NCBI RefSeq assembly: GCF_000715075.1
Contig: NC_134089.1
Coordinates: 109,995,157-110,059,156 of the forward strand
DNA from: Nicotiana tabacum
Taxonomy: Eukaryota > Streptophyta > Magnoliopsida > Solanales > Solanaceae
Reading direction: 5' to 3'
DNA: 64,000 nucleotides
Made by a program: the position numbers and the translations under genes. The notes beneath the pieces are model-generated. The model saw nothing but the letters and a program-made list of their open reading frames with translations, was not told the DNA's origin and did no database searches. Shown here in pieces: positions 32,936 to 46,030 of the stretch; position 1 is the stretch's first letter, and the number at the start of each line of letters is the position of its first letter.

Positions 32936-33585
32936 CCTCAGATGTTGTGATCAAAGATATTATTTCTGTCTACAGTAGAGATGCTTGGGTACTATTTGAC
33001 CCAGGGTCTACGTATTCATATGTTTCATCTCTATTTGCTCATTTTCTAGGTGTCCCTCGTCAGTCCTTGGGTACTCTTGTATATGTGTCCATGCTGGTGG
33101 GCGATTTTGTTGTTGTGGATCAGATCTACCGGTCTTGTATCGTGACTTTATATGGTTATAAGACTAGAGTGGATCTTTTGTTGCTCGATATGACCGACTT
33201 TGAGATCATCCTGGGTATGGACTGGTTGTATCTATATAATGCCATCCTTGATTGCCATGCTAAGATTGTTACCTTGGCGATGCCAGAGTTTCCTAGATTA
33301 GAGTGGAAGTGTTCGTCTGTCAGTGCATCTAGTCTAATTATCTCTTTTCTGAAGGCTCGATACATGGTCGAGAAAGGTTGTTTGGCTTATCTAGCTTACA
33401 TTCGGGATATTGCTACAAAGACTCCAGCGACTGACACAATGCTCGTGGTCTGGGAGTTCTCTGATGTGTTTTCTTCTGATCTACTAGGCATGCCACCAGA
33501 TCATGATATCGATTTCTGTATTGATTTCGCCTCAGGTACCCAGACAATCTCTATTCCACCGTATCGCATGGCTCCAAAAGAGTTA
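32936..33585 (+). pseudogene. Protease and RT N-terminus of D
   Basis: More than 210 codons are still open. The protease motif is L-F-D-P-G-S-T-Y-S-Y (Asp at 32998-33000). It continues to V-D-L-L-L-L-D-M-T-D-F-E-I-I-L-G-M-D-W, A-R-Y-M-V-E-K-G-C-L-A-Y and the RT start M-P-P-D-H-D-I-D-F-C-I-D. The frame breaks near 33610 (Q-R-G-L-P for K-G-F-X-R-P). This is the least damaged stretch of D. Confidence 0.9.
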
Positions 33586-34250
33586 AAGTATTTGAAAGAA
33601 CAGCTTGAGGAGTTGCAAAGGGGTTTGCCAGACCGAGTGTGTCGCCTTGGGGTGCACAAATTTTATTTGTGAATAAGAAGGATGGGACTATGCGAATGTG
33701 CATTGATTACCGCCACTTGAACAAAGTTACCATTAAGAACAAGTACTCGTTGGCATGTATTGATATTTGTTTGACCAGTTATAGGGTGCCAGGGTTTTCT
33801 CTAAGATCGACTTGAGATCGGGGTATCACCAGTTGAAGATTCGTGATTCGGATGTTCCGAAGACGGCTTTCTCGGCTTGATATGGCCATTATAAGTTTCT
33901 AGTGATGTCCTTCGATTTGACTAATGCCCCGGCGACGTTTATGGATTTGATGAACCAAGTATTCAGGCCATATATTAACTCATTTTTTATTGTCTTTATT
34001 GATGTCATATTGATCTAGTCACGTAGCATTGAGGAGCACGAGCAACATTTGAGAGTGATGCTTCAGACCTTGTGGGAACAGAAGCTATATGCTAAGTTCT
34101 CCAAGTATGAGTTTTGGTTAGATTATGTGGCATTCTTGGGGCATGTTGTATCAGGTGAGGGTATTCAGGCAGATCCCAAGAAGATCGAGGTAGTTCAGAT
34201 TTGACCTAGTCTTACCACAGTGACCGAGATCAAGAGCTTCTAGGGGTAAG
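33586..34250 (+). pseudogene. Reverse transcriptase of D
   Basis: Motifs across several frames are [38 protein letters not shown] and the active site at 33995-34006, which reads F-I-D-V instead of F-I-D-D. The loss of the second Asp is inactivating. Stops at Arg (TGA near 33879), Tyr and Trp (near 34203) positions add to this. Confidence 0.88.
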
Positions 34251-34840
34251 CTAGTTATTACCGTCAGTTTGTGGGGGGCTTCTCATTTATTGCAGCACCT
34301 TTGACTAGATTGACCTAGAAGGGTGTTCTATTCTGATGGTCCGATGATTGTATGGCAAGCTTTCAGAAGCTCAATACCATATTGACTTCAACACCGGTGT
34401 TAGTGTTGCCATCCGGTTCAGGGATGTATATTGTGTATTGCGACGCTTCACGCATTGGTTTGGGTTGTGTATTGATGCAAGAGGGGTGATTTATTGCATA
34501 TGCCTCACGTTAGCTGAAGCCTCATGAGAAGAATTACCCCGTACATGATTTGGAGTTGGCCGCGATAGTTCATGCTCTCAAGATCTGAAGGCATTATCTT
34601 TATGGGGTGTCCTATGAGGTTTACACCGATCATTGCAGCTTGCAGCATTTGTTCCAGTAGAGGGATCTCAATTTGAGGCAGCGCAGGCGGCTTGAGTTAC
34701 TAAAGGATTATGATATTACCATCCTTTATCATCCGAGCAAGGCGAATGTGATTATGGATTCCTTGAGCAGAAAGCTCAAGAGTATGGGTAGTTTGAAATT
34801 CATTTCAGCAGAGAAGAGGCTGGTAGCTTTGGACATTTAA
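34251..34840 (+). pseudogene. RNase H of D
   Basis: Recognisable by [34 protein letters not shown] and H-P-S-K-A-N-V-I-M-D-S-L-S-R-K. The last catalytic region reads M-D where relatives have A-D, with the Asp kept. Stops are mostly TAG or TGA at Gln, Trp or Arg positions. Confidence 0.85.
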
Positions 34841-36369
34841 TCCTTGGCTAACAAACTTGTGGGTTGGATATTTAAGAGCCCAGTCGAGTTCTTGCATGCA
34901 TCGTCGCTCAGTCTTTATTATTCGAGCAGAACAAGGCTCATCAGTTCGCCGATCCGCACTTGTTGGTCCTTGGGAAATGGTACTATAGGGTGGTGCCAAG
35001 GAGGTTTCTATCAATGAGGATGGTGTTCTGCAACTCCAGGGTCGTCTATGTGTTCCTAATGTTGATAGGTTGAGGGAAAAGATTCTAGAGGAGGCACATA
35101 GTTTTGGTATTCTATTCATCTACGTGCTACGAAGATGTATCGTGACCTGAGGCAGCATTATTGGTGGAGGCGGATGAAGAAGGACATATTTGAGTATGTA
35201 GCGAGGTGCCTAAATTGCCAGCATGTTAAGTATGAGCACCAGAGGCCAAGTGGCCTACTCCAGTATGGTATGCCTGTTTGATGCAGTTTGGGCTGCCGGG
35301 GACTTTGAGGAAGTTTGATGCAGTTTAGGTCATTGTTGACAGGTTGACCAAGTCAGTACACTTCATTCCGATTGTGACCACGTATTCATCAAAGAGATTG
35401 GCCCAGATTTACATTTAGGAGATTGTTCGGTGGCATGGTATGCATGTTTCCATCATATTAGATAGAGGACCTCAGTTTACTTCACATTTCTGGAGGACAG
35501 CATAGAGTGAGTTAGGGACCCGGGTTGAGCTCAGCATAGCCTTTAATCCGTAAACCGACGGGCAGTTGGAGTGGACGGTTCAGATCTTGGAGGATATGCT
35601 CAGATCATGTATGATTGATTTTAGAGGGCAGTGGGATTGACTTTTGCCTTTGCCGAGTTTTCATACAACAACAGTTGTCAATCCAGCATCGAGATGGATA
35701 CATTTGAGGCTTTATATGGTCAGCGATGTCGTTTGCCCATCGCATGGTTTGATCCTGGCGAGGCTAATTTATATGGTACTGATTTGGTGAAGGATTCCTT
35801 GGAAAAGGTAAAGTTGATTCAGGAACGATTAGGCACAACACAGTCTAGAGAGAAGAGTTACACGGATCAGAAGGCGCGTGATTTATCATTCATGGTGTGC
35901 GATAAGTTTCTCTTGAATGTCTCACTGATGAAGGGGATCATGACATTCGAGAAGAAGGGAAATTTGAGCCCAAGGTTCATAGGTCCATTTGAGGTATTGA
36001 GGAGAGTTAGAGAGGTTGCTTATGAGCTTGATTTGCCTCCCAATCTATCAGGAGTTTATCTGGCTTTTCACGTGTCTATGCTCCGGAAGTAACGTGCTGA
36101 CTGGTCGCATGTGTTAGACTACAACACTGTTCAGCTAGATGAGAGCCTAGGTTATGAGGAGGAGCCTATTGCCATTATTGACAAGCAGGTTCGCCAGTTG
36201 AGGTCCAAGAATATTTTTGCGGTAAAAGTTCAGTGGAGGGGCCAACCAGTCGAGGAGGTGACTTTGGATACCGAGGAGGACATGCAAAGTAGATATCCAC
36301 ACTTATTGGTCACTCCAAGTACGATTCTAGACCCGTTCGAGGACGAACGTTTGTTTAAGAGGTGGAGAA
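34841..36369 (+). pseudogene. Integrase and chromodomain of D, with an internal deletion
   Basis: The zinc finger is intact at C-L-N-C-Q near 35215. At about 35265-35300 relatives carry about 30 residues, including the first catalytic Asp (T-M-D-F-V). Here Q-R-P-S-G-L-L-Q runs within a few codons to G-L-P-G-T-L-R-K-F, so that Asp is deleted. Later motifs are L-D-R-G-P-Q-F-T-S-H-F, T-D-G-Q-L-E-W-T and, in a 153-codon open stretch from 35631, F-A-E-F-S-Y-N-N and P-R-F-I-G-P-F-E-V-L. The chromodomain (36111-36340) has I-D-K-Q-V-R-Q-L-R-S-K and V-Q-W-R-G-Q-P-V-E-E. The purine tract agaggtggagaa ends at 36369. Confidence 0.87.
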
Positions 36370-38721
36370 TGTAATGACCCAACCGGTCATTTTGCTTTTT
36401 AAATCCTCATTCCTCTAACCAAGACTCCTCGCGTGTGATTTTACTATCTTATGACTTGAGGGGATGATTAGTTAGGGTTTGGAAGGGTTCGGGTTGAAAT
36501 CGGAACACTTAGTTCCTTATATTGGCTTAAAATGGTTAAGTTTGACTTAAGTCAACATATTGAGTAAACAACCTCGGTACCGGGATTTGATAGTCCCAAT
36601 AGGTTTGTAGGATGATTCTGGACTTGGGCGTATGTTTGGATCGGGTTTTGGATGACCCGGGAACATTTCAGCGCTTAATATCAAAAGTTGGCACATTAAA
36701 GGCCTTTCAAGTTCTTTAAATTTTGTTTGGAGTAGGTTTTGGTGTTAACAAGGTCCGTTTGGATTCCGATCCTGTGATTAGCTTTGTATGGTGATTTAAG
36801 ACTTGCACGCAAAATTTGGTGTCATTCTAAGTAGTCTAAGTATGATTCGGTGCTTTCGGAATAAGTTGGAAAAACTTGAAATTCATAAGTTGATTCGATT
36901 GGTTTTGGGGGTGTGATTCTTAGTTTTGATGTTGTTTTACGCATTCCGAGGGAGCTAGCGGGTCCGTTTTATGTTTACGAACACGTTGGTATAATTGGTC
37001 GAGGCCTCGAGGCCCCCGTATAGGATCCGGAGGGTCGACGGAGCTTGATTGCACTTTGGAGAAGAGCTGAAGGAGGATCGCATCTGGTGCGTTCGCACCT
37101 GCGGTGGGAATGGCCGAAAGAGCAGCATCGCAGGTGCGGCGTCTCGTTCACAAAAGCGGAAAGGGAGGGAGTCAGCGAGGTCCGCAGAAGTGAAGGACTT
37201 CCGCAAAAGCGAACTCGCTTCTGCTATGAAAGGGTCCGTAGGTGCGGAGTGAGGCAACGTGGCCATGGTCGTAGGTGCTCAAGGAGAGCCGCAGAAGCGG
37301 GCTCGTAGATGTGAGATTTGACTGCAGGTACGGCTAGGCATGGCTCGTGAGTGTTCCGCAGATGCGGACAATCGACCGCAGGAGCGGTCCCGCAGAAGCA
37401 GAAATCGTTGGGCAGTAAGGTTCATTTAAGTCGAAGACTTAGGCAATTTTGGCTCATTTCTTTCATCTCTTGGGCAATTTTGGAGCTCTTTAAAGATGGG
37501 TTTTCACCTAGCACTTTGATGTAAGTAACTTCTATATGAGATGAGTTTAATACATGTATTTTAGAAAGATTATTAGTACAGAAAGTGTAGAAATTGTAGG
37601 TTTAGTTGAAGAATCTAGGTATTGATAAAAATGGGATTTAACCACGAAAATGATTATGTAATAGGGTGAAAATTATATATGTGAGTTCGAAAGGTTATGG
37701 GTAACAATTATTTTCGAAAATTTATCCGGGCACATGGGCCCGGGGTGAATTTTAGGAATCTTCCAATTTTGGGTGGGTAATTACTCTAATAGCGAAAATT
37801 TTAACCTTTGAGTGTATATTGATTAATTTATATAACATTGTGCTAGATTCGGATTGTTCGGCACAAAGTTGAGGTCTTAGAGTGAATTGTTGGCCGGAAA
37901 GCGAGCTTTAAGATGAGGTAAGTCTCTTTCCTAACCTTGTAAGAGGGAGTTTACCCCATAGGTATTTTAAATTACTATTTGCTTCTATTTGTGGGGCTAC
38001 GTATGTACTAGGTGGCGAGAGCCCGTGAGTAGCTACTAATCATGCTAAGTCCGGGTAGTTTAGGGCCCAATACTTGTTAATTTAAGTGCCTAAATTGTAT
38101 TGAAACTTGATAAGGTATTCGTAAAGGCCGAACTTCACTTACTTTGAGTTTTGGCGGATTACTTGACCGTTAATAAAAATTGTGCTTCCTTGTATATTAG
38201 TTTTGTGGTAGCTCTTAAATTGGATATTCATAGAGTATTATCTCTTCTTGTAGAGCGGACTGAACGCCTCGACAGTATAATAGATGCATCTATGGTTCGT
38301 GTCGCTCGACCCTCGACAGTGTACACATTATTGTAGATCGGGTCGTACGACCACGGCATAAATCGTGCGTGATAATGTTTGGAGCCCGAATACACTTGAT
38401 AGTATATTTATGACATGAGAGGTTATAATTTATTCAATGGCCTGAAATTGTTGAAGCTAGTGTTATGTCAATTGGAATTTAAATTTATTATTTGTTAATG
38501 AACCATCTATTTATTGTTAGTTATTGTGTTATTATTATTATTATTATTCACGCACTTCATGGCATTAGATTTCTGTATTTTATTATTGGCCTATAGTAAG
38601 TGTCGAAGTCGACCCCTCGTCACTACTTCTTTGAGGTTAGAATGGATACTTACTAAGTACATGTTGTTTATGTCTCACGCTACACTTCTGCACTAATCGT
38701 GCAGCATCTGAGGCAAGTGCA
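36370..38721 (+). repeat. 3' LTR of D, part before insertion C
   Basis: It starts TGTAATGACCCAACCGG. It has a CpG block (37085-37410), GTAAGT (37521), GAGGTAAGT (37915-37923) and a short (att)n microsatellite near 38530. It stops at 'aggcaagtgca', where C is inserted. Together with 49111-49525 it makes an LTR of about 2.77 kb. Confidence 0.88.
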
Positions 38722-41700
38722 TGTAATGACCGGATTGATCGTTTTGAGCTTTTGCACTTCGCTTGCCAGTTCTTGGGTATGTCTAGAGCCATGTGATGTA
38801 TTATGACTTATATAAATCGTCGATTTTGGATTTCAAGGAAATCGGAATGAATTTTGAAGAACAGTTCTCAATTTGAAGCTTAAAATTTGAAAGGTTTGAT
38901 CTAGATTTGACTTGTTAGTATATGATCTCGAATTGGAATTTTTATGATTTGGTTAGCTCTATTAGATGATTTGGGACCTAGGAGCGTGATCAGAATGTAT
39001 TTGGGAGGTCCGTGGAAGGTTTAGGCTTGAATTGGCGAAATTAGGATTTTGGCATTTTCCGGTTGATATGTGAGATCTTGATTTAGGGTCAGAATGGAAT
39101 TTCGGAAGTTGGAGTTGGTCCATTGTGTCATTTGTGACGTGTGTGCAAAACTTCAGGTTATTCGGACGAGGTTTGATAGATGTTTTAATCGAAAGCGGAA
39201 TTTGGAAGTTTTTGGAATTCTTAGGCTTGAATCTGATGTGATTTTGGTTGTTTGATGTTTTTTGAGTGTTTCGAAGGTTGGAACAGGTTTGAATAATGTT
39301 ATGGGATATGTTTTCATGTTTGGCTGAGGTCCCAAAGGCCTCGGGAGAGTTTCGGGTGGTTAACGGATCAAATTTTGGACTTTGGACTTGGCATTTTTGC
39401 TGGTTTTTATTGCAGACATTTTTGTTCATCGCGTTTGTGGAGGTGCATCGCATTCGCGAAGGGTATTTTGTGTGATGATGATTTCCGTTCTACTTGTTCG
39501 CGAGGGGAGATACGCATTCGCGAAGGGGAACTGGAGGCAAGGGAGGATTTGTGCTCCGCGTTCGCGAAGATGGAGTCGCGATCGCGAAGGTCCGTTCAGT
39601 GGTGCATCGCATTTGCGAGATGTTCCTCACATCCGCGTAGGAGGATACTTGGTCAGTAGAAAATTTTGTTATGCGAACGCGAGTGTGTGGCCGCGTTCGC
39701 GAAGGGTTAAACCTGGGCAGTATTAATTAGCCAATCCGCGACCCTTCTTCATTTTTTCATCATTTTTGAACGGGATTGAAGCTTTTGAGAGGGATTCTTG
39801 AGGAAACCAAAGGGTAATCTCTTTGAGGTAAAATTCTTGACTCTATAACTCGTTTATATGTGATTAAAGGCCTAAGTAGTGGTGAAATTTTGGGAAAATC
39901 AGTGCAAAACGGGTAATTAGGGCTTGAGATCAAGAGATCTTAAAAAAGGTATTTGAGGGGTCAATTGAACTCCGATTTCAGTGTTCTTGATATGTATAGA
40001 CTCGTAGGAGTATGAGTATCATTTTGGCATAAATTTTATTGAGTTCCGAGATGTGGGCCCAGGGGCCGAGTTTGGCCAATTTCGAGATTTTTGATGTAAA
40101 TTGGATATTTTCGAGTGGGCTTTGTTCCTTTAGCATATTTTGATGGTATAAATCTGATTTTGGTTAGATTCGGAGAAATTGGAGACTGATTCGATAGGCA
40201 AAGGCATTGGGGGCTAGAGTTTGGACCGAATCAAGGTAAGTAATGATTGTAAATGTCTGTCATGAGGGTATGAAACCCTGGATTTCACATCGTTGTGCTA
40301 TATTGAGGCGACGCACACGCTAGATGATGAGCGTGGGGTCGTGTACTATTGGGGATTGAGACTCAATCCATCCCGTATGACTATTTTACTGCGTATTTGA
40401 TTGAAAATTGTTTGCTATCATCATGTTTTGGGATGAATTTGGGCCTCGTGCCAATTGTTTTGGACCCTTAGGGGATCTTTATTGCTATTTCGTCACAGTT
40501 TTGATTTTATATCTGTACTCAGTCATGCTATATTCTACTGTTTTCATAACTTGGCCATGTTTACTCTATTTTAATATTTTAAATAATATTTTGGGCTGAG
40601 CATCATATTTTACTGTGCCCGAGTGGCTTTTAGAAATTTCTGACTGAGTAAGACCGAGGGCCTATAATATGAGGATACTTTGGGTCGGGCTGCACGCCGT
40701 AGCAGTGATACACTGATTTATGATTATGACGCCGAGGGACTGAGTTGTACGCCACAAGGTGGCTTGATATGAGGCCGAGAACCTATTGATTATGCCACGA
40801 GGTGGCTTGATATTGTGCTTGGTCTGTAAGGGGCCCCTCCCGGAGTCTGTACACCCCCAGTGAGCGCGGGTACCCTGAGTGAGTGATATATTGATTATGC
40901 CATGAAGTGGCTTGATATTGCGCTTGGGCCGTAAGGGGCCCCTCCTGGAGTCTGTACACCCCTTTTGAGCGTGGGTACCCAGTATGAGATGTGATATAGC
41001 CTGAGGGGCTGATGTTGTTCCATGTTCTTGCCCAAGGGGTGGTTATTGATTTATGTTATGCCCGAGGGGCTGATTACGAGTGTTTGTGAGGTAGCCCGAG
41101 GGGTTGGTTCTGTTGATATTATGCCTGAGAGGCGGTTTATGGTACATGTTTTCCCCGAGAGGCTGTTTATGTTTCCATCCTTTTTACTCATTGTTTTATC
41201 ACTCGTTTGAAACTATTGAAAGTTTTTTTAAAAAGGTTTTATGGAAACTGAGCTTGATTTACGAAATAAATGATTTCTGTATTGTTTTGGAAAGGTATTG
41301 CATTTGATGTAGTGTTACCCTATGTTTTACGTGTTTTCTTACTATTCAGCTTTCATTTACCTTTATTACTTATTGAGTTGGAGTACTCATATTACTCCTT
41401 GTATCTTGTGTGCAGATTCAGGTATTTCTGAACCCGGTAGCGGGTGTTGATTGCTCAGAGGCAGAGTCATCGTAGTTTAGCAAGGTTGCTGCCCGGCGTT
41501 CGCGGCACAGCTTTTCTCCCTTTTGTTTCATTAGACTATATTTAGTACATTTTCAGACTTTTCGTTGTATTCAGACCTTAGTAGATGCTCGTGACTTGTG
41601 CCACCCCGATGTCGGGCTTGTATATTATTTCTGCCCTGTCCATTTAGACTCATATTATGAAATATTTATTTAAATTAAAGGCTTAAACATGATTCTTATT

Positions 41701-41787
41701 GATAAATGGTTAATTTGGGAGTTATGACAGCTGGCCTAGTTTCATGATAGGCGTCATCACGACCGGGTCGATTTTAGGATAGTGACA
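38722..41787 (+). repeat. 5' LTR of C
   Basis: It starts TGTAATGACCGG and ends ATAGTGACA. It has a CpG block of gcgttcgcgaag units (39425-39715), GGTAAGT at 40235-40241, 'gtgggcccaggggc' near 40053, two copies of a 104-bp unit (40786-40985) and a ladder of 'cccgaggggctg' repeats (40998-41170). Confidence 0.9.
40786..41170 (+). repeat. Tandem repeats in the C 5' LTR
   Basis: Two units of about 104 bp begin 'attgattatgcca' and contain 'taaggggcccctcc' and 'gagcgcgggtaccc'. They are followed by about seven degenerate 'cccgaggggctg' modules spaced 25-40 bp. The same arrangement is at 48104-48490 in the 3' LTR. Confidence 0.8.
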
Positions 41788-41790
41788 AGT

Positions 41791-41802
41791 TGGTATCAAA
41801 GC
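41791..41802 (+). other. Primer-binding site of C
   Basis: TGGTATCAAAGC lies three bases after the LTR end. It is one transition away from the initiator tRNA-Met site TGGTATCAGAGC. Confidence 0.83.
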
Positions 41803-44270
41803 CTAGGTTACATATGTCTCACAAGTCATGAGCAGGTTTAGTAGAGTCTCGCGGATCGGTACTGAAATGTCTGTACTTATCCACGGGAGGCTGCAGAACC
41901 TTTAGGAAAAACTTCACATTCTTGAATTCTTATCGTGCATCCTTGATTCAGCTTAAAATGTAACTCTTTGAATTCCTTCCACGCATTTGTATGCGCGCAT
42001 GAGCGCTCAGTACCAGATGTGTATTGATGGCTTGTGATTCCCTGATCGAGGGGCGAGATGTGATCTCTGTGTGTTGATGTTGGGCTAGTTTGGAGGACTT
42101 GAGGCCAGATTTTGATATAGCTTGAGCTTTGAGGCGTTGATCGTGTGAGCATGTGCTTTTGGATCTATATGTCTGATAGTGTCCCTATTAGTGGGAGTGA
42201 TGACTGGATAGCTATGTGACGAGTGTGATGTGACTACGAGATGTGTTCATATGAATTGAACGAGACAAGATGGTCTGCTTGGGGGTAGTAAGGACTATCT
42301 GGTGCTTAATTTCCATTGTGATTTGATGTTTAGCCCGGTTTATAGGCGTGTTGAAGGACCTTTTCATGTTGCCTAGTTGGGAAGTGAAGTGGATTTCACG
42401 TTGTGATATGAGTTCAGACTCAGGAAGATTAAGTGACTACGTAAATGTCTATGATGATGGAAGGGTATAAGGAGATGTTAGTTTGAGGCGAAGCAGGTGG
42501 GTTATCTCCTGCGGAGTATTTTGGAGTTTGTGTGATCCTTATGTTGTTTGTTGGAAGATCTCTTGTACCAGTGAAATATATGTGTTGCAAATTGAATTTG
42601 GGTCACTTAGAGAGTGGGTTTGACTGCTACGAGGGAGAATGCGAGATTTGCAGAAGGTTTAAAGTACTAGATGGTCTGTGTTTCACGAGTTTATGAAGGA
42701 TTAATTTTAATCTCACGATGGTATTATGGCAGTAATAGAGTATATTCATTATGAGTTATTGTGTGTTTTTATCTACAGCTTTGAGCCAAGTGGGGGAGTC
42801 TGTTATTGATTAGTTGATAGCATGGTTATGTGCTATGTTGGTTCCAGTTTGAGGCGTACTAATGAATCAGCTATGGCTTACGAAGGTCGAGACCGAGGAT
42901 GGCTCGAGTAAAGGAAATTTCAATAAAGGTTATGTTATGCTTTATGGGTGTATAAGAATCGCAGAATGACTTGAGTTATTATGAGTAAAGGGTGTATGGT
43001 GCATAGAACAGGAAGTTGCTTGGTTGCATTAAGGTGAGGTTACATTCTACGATGTTGGATTGCTATTAGAGCACAGGTCGTTCGGTCCATTTGATCGGTC
43101 TAATTGCGGTTTGAGTAGAGGGGATGACTCTTGTTAATAGTTCTAATGAGTTCAAGATTTTACATGTAGTAATTGGAGATTTTCAAGTTGTATATTTGTC
43201 TAGAAACTGAGTTTTTCATTGGAGGGTGTCAAGACTCGTGGTATTTCTATATCGTCATGGGATTCTATATGTCAGTATCAGGCAGGTGAAGGAAACGACT
43301 TTGGGATCGCAAGAAAACCCTCCAGGGTAGGTATTTTGAATGTGGTGCTTTTGGGAATATTTAAGAGAGTATTCAGCGGCTTATGAGCCTTAGACAGCGT
43401 GGTTTTATGATTGGGTCTCGTGTGGTGAGTCTAGGTTAAGGAACTATGGTGTTATAGCAAGAAGAAGTATCAAGTTAAAGGTAAATCAGAAGGAACTTGG
43501 ATTGATGGGATAGCTTGGTAGTAGGCCGGATCGGCATGATAAGGTTATGATTAGTTCTTTGGATACGTACGAGGTAATGAGTTTCTACAAGTGTTTCACG
43601 GCAATTCTATTGGATTTTAGTGGCCTGTGTAGCTTGGTTAAGTTAGAAGGATTCGGTCCTGACATGTTTGGTTTTTTGCAAAGGGGAGTCGGAGAGTTCT
43701 TGATGATTTCTACCACAGTTTGGAGGTGTATATTTTCTACTGGCATGAGTAGCATGGGATGTACAATGATTTTCTTCTAGATGGGATCAATGGAAAGTTC
43801 TTGGCTAGTTGAGCACGTAGCTGCTTGTGGCCCAGAAGGGATATGAAGTTCTCATGTTTATCCTAGGATGGTATGGTATATGTGGTATGTTCTATAGGAT
43901 TAAGATTTGCCTGTGTAAGGTCACGGTTCAGATTTGAAAGGAAGGTCACAAATTCTTAGATAGCATGAGCAGTTTCAGATGACTGGATAAATGAGAACAC
44001 GGACTGGTGTGGCTTGATGAGGGTATACATTTTTGAAAGGACGACATGTTTGAGTTGAGGATACATCATTAGTATTGCGGCACTCTTTTACTGGGTCGAC
44101 TGCTGATATTCGAGTTTGCTTGGTGGCACAGAATAATGATAGGAGTACCTCTCATGGGATGATTGGGTATTAGAAGTGTGTTGTATATTCGGACAGTGGA
44201 GTTGGGATCAGATATGGTGATTCGCGTGCTGTATGGATTTGGAGACTGGGAGTTCTCATAGACAGGTTAG
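41803..44270 (+). pseudogene. Interior of C, 5' part, with a gag zinc-knuckle trace
   Basis: Most of this 2.5 kb shows no recognisable protein. At 43332-43380 one frame reads Y-F-E-C-G-A-F-G-N-I and then a stop, matching the C-F-E-C-G-x-x-G-H-x knuckle of related Gags with the first Cys changed to Tyr and His to Asn. The upstream part should then be eroded gag, but I could not align it by eye. Confidence 0.5.
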
Positions 44271-44780
44271 GTCGTGGTTGTGGACCGCATATCCCGGTCT
44301 TATGTGGTGACTATTGGGGGTTTGGAGACCCGAGTGCATCTATGTTACTTGGTATGTTAGATTTTGGATGTGATATTGGGTATAGACTGGTTGTCTCAGT
44401 GTTCTGTTATTCTGGACTGTTGCGCTATGACGGCGACGTTGACTGCCGAAAATGCCACGGATTGAGTGGCGAGGTTCGACGGATTATGTTCCTAGTAGGG
44501 TGGTGTCATTTTTAAAGACCCAGCGGATGGCTAGGAAGGGTTGCCTTTCTTATTTGGCCTTCATGATGGATGTCAGTGCAGAGACTTCTACCATTGGTTC
44601 AGTTCCGATGGTGAGGGATTTTTCGGATGTGATTCCTGCTGCTGGGCATGTCACCAGATACGGTTGTTGATTTCGGTATTGATTTGGTGTCGGGCACCGT
44701 AGTGTATGGCAGCGACGGAGTTAAAGGAGTTGAAGGAGCAGCTTCAGGAACTCCTTGATAAGGGGTTCATTGGTAGGCCA
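44271..44780 (+). pseudogene. Protease/RT remnant of C
   Basis: From 44280 the frame reads V-D-R-I-S-R-S-Y-V-V-T-I-G-G-L-E-T-R-V and, further on, I-L-G-I-D-W-L-S-Q. From 44452 another frame reads I-E-W-R-G, V-S-F-L-K-T-Q-R-M and K-G-C-L-S-Y-L-A. Then come P-D-T-V-V-D-F-G-I-D-L-V-S-G-T in a third frame and E-L-K-E-L-K-E-Q-L-Q-E-L-L-D-K-G-F-I near 44715-44770. RT homology stops there, before the polymerase active site. Confidence 0.82.
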
Positions 44781-46030
44781 ATATGGAGGTGTGTTCTACA
44801 TCGAGTCGGCTTGGTTGACTCTGAGTCGTATTGTTGAGGGATGTGTTGAGTCAATTGTTTGAGCTTATTAGTGATCTGGGAAGATCTATGAGTTACCTTT
44901 TCGTGTTGCGAGGCATTAAGATTTGTTGGTTACAGGCACATGTGGCGCGGTATTATTGGGGTCTCTTAGTGTAATTCGAACGGAAAGAATATTGAGTATT
45001 ACTCGGCGAATGGCGTATCGGTTGTGTCCTTTCGGGTTTGTGTATTGTTATGTCAATTGTTTTTCCGTGGTTATGATGATTTTCTTTGGTTCTAGACATC
45101 AAATTGTGCGCGATTGTCGATTTTGAGCATAGTTACTTGAGGCGTTTCATGTGGACCAGTGTTTGGGTAGGGCCGCGCATTGCAGCGAAGTTATGTAGAG
45201 GTATGACCTTTCGGGTTAGATTCATGTGTTTTGTTTCTACGATGTGTAACGGGTTCTCAACATTATGTTGTGGTGGTACTGGTGAGCCTGCGGTACAGCT
45301 CTTTCATTTGAGTCATTTTCCATGATGTGAGTACGTTCAGATTGTTGCTTATTGGTGTACGGATTGCACGAGTTGTGGCTTTAGATGGTATTGATGTGTC
45401 ATGTCACCAGAGTAGTTGTGTTGGATTGGATGAGATCGTTAGGATCTAGAATGAATACAAACGGATTCGATTTCAGCGTGTTGGAAGGATAATATTGATG
45501 TTCGGCTCAGAAATTCGCCATGGTTCTTGCCAAGGGGGAAGTGGCTTCACGAATGGTTGATCTGGAGAATAGTTATGACTTTCTACGTGTTTTATTTATC
45601 ATTGGCAGTGTACAGAAGTGTTAGAATGAGGCTTTATTTGATAAGAGGCTTATTATCATTAATCGGTTGTTTTGAGCAACTGTTGTGATTAGAAGTTAGC
45701 GCTGCGAGTGTTTGAGTTATGTGGTATATTATGTAATTGCATCTGAGGTTGCAGGTATGGTTTGTTACAGCTTGTTCGGGCATATTCAGAGCATAGATGT
45801 GAAATTCTGATCTTATAGATGATTTCAGAAGTGGAAATATGGTTCTAAGGTTTATAGGCTAGGTTGGATTGTGAAACCTATAGTTACATTATGTTATCGG
45901 ACCTATATGAGATAGGGTGACGTCGGATCACCCCCAGGTATGTGCATGGTAAGATTACACAGCAATTTGATGGTTTTCGGAAAAACCCTGGGCACGTTTG
46001 AGGACGAACGTATGTTTAAATGTGGGAGGA
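44781..46030 (+). other. Interior of C, 3' part, no protein recognised
   Basis: This 1.25 kb takes the place of the rest of pol. I see only short open stretches. The last 60 bp ('gaggacgaacgtatgttt' and the purine tract 'gtgggagga' ending at 46030) are the conserved end of this superfamily just before the 3' LTR. Confidence 0.6.

Noticed and set aside
39382..39726. Arg/Ser-rich frame of 114 codons present in both C LTRs
   Set aside because: It crosses the CpG palindrome block, whose gcgttcgcgaag units are open in several frames. No independent sign of coding was found.
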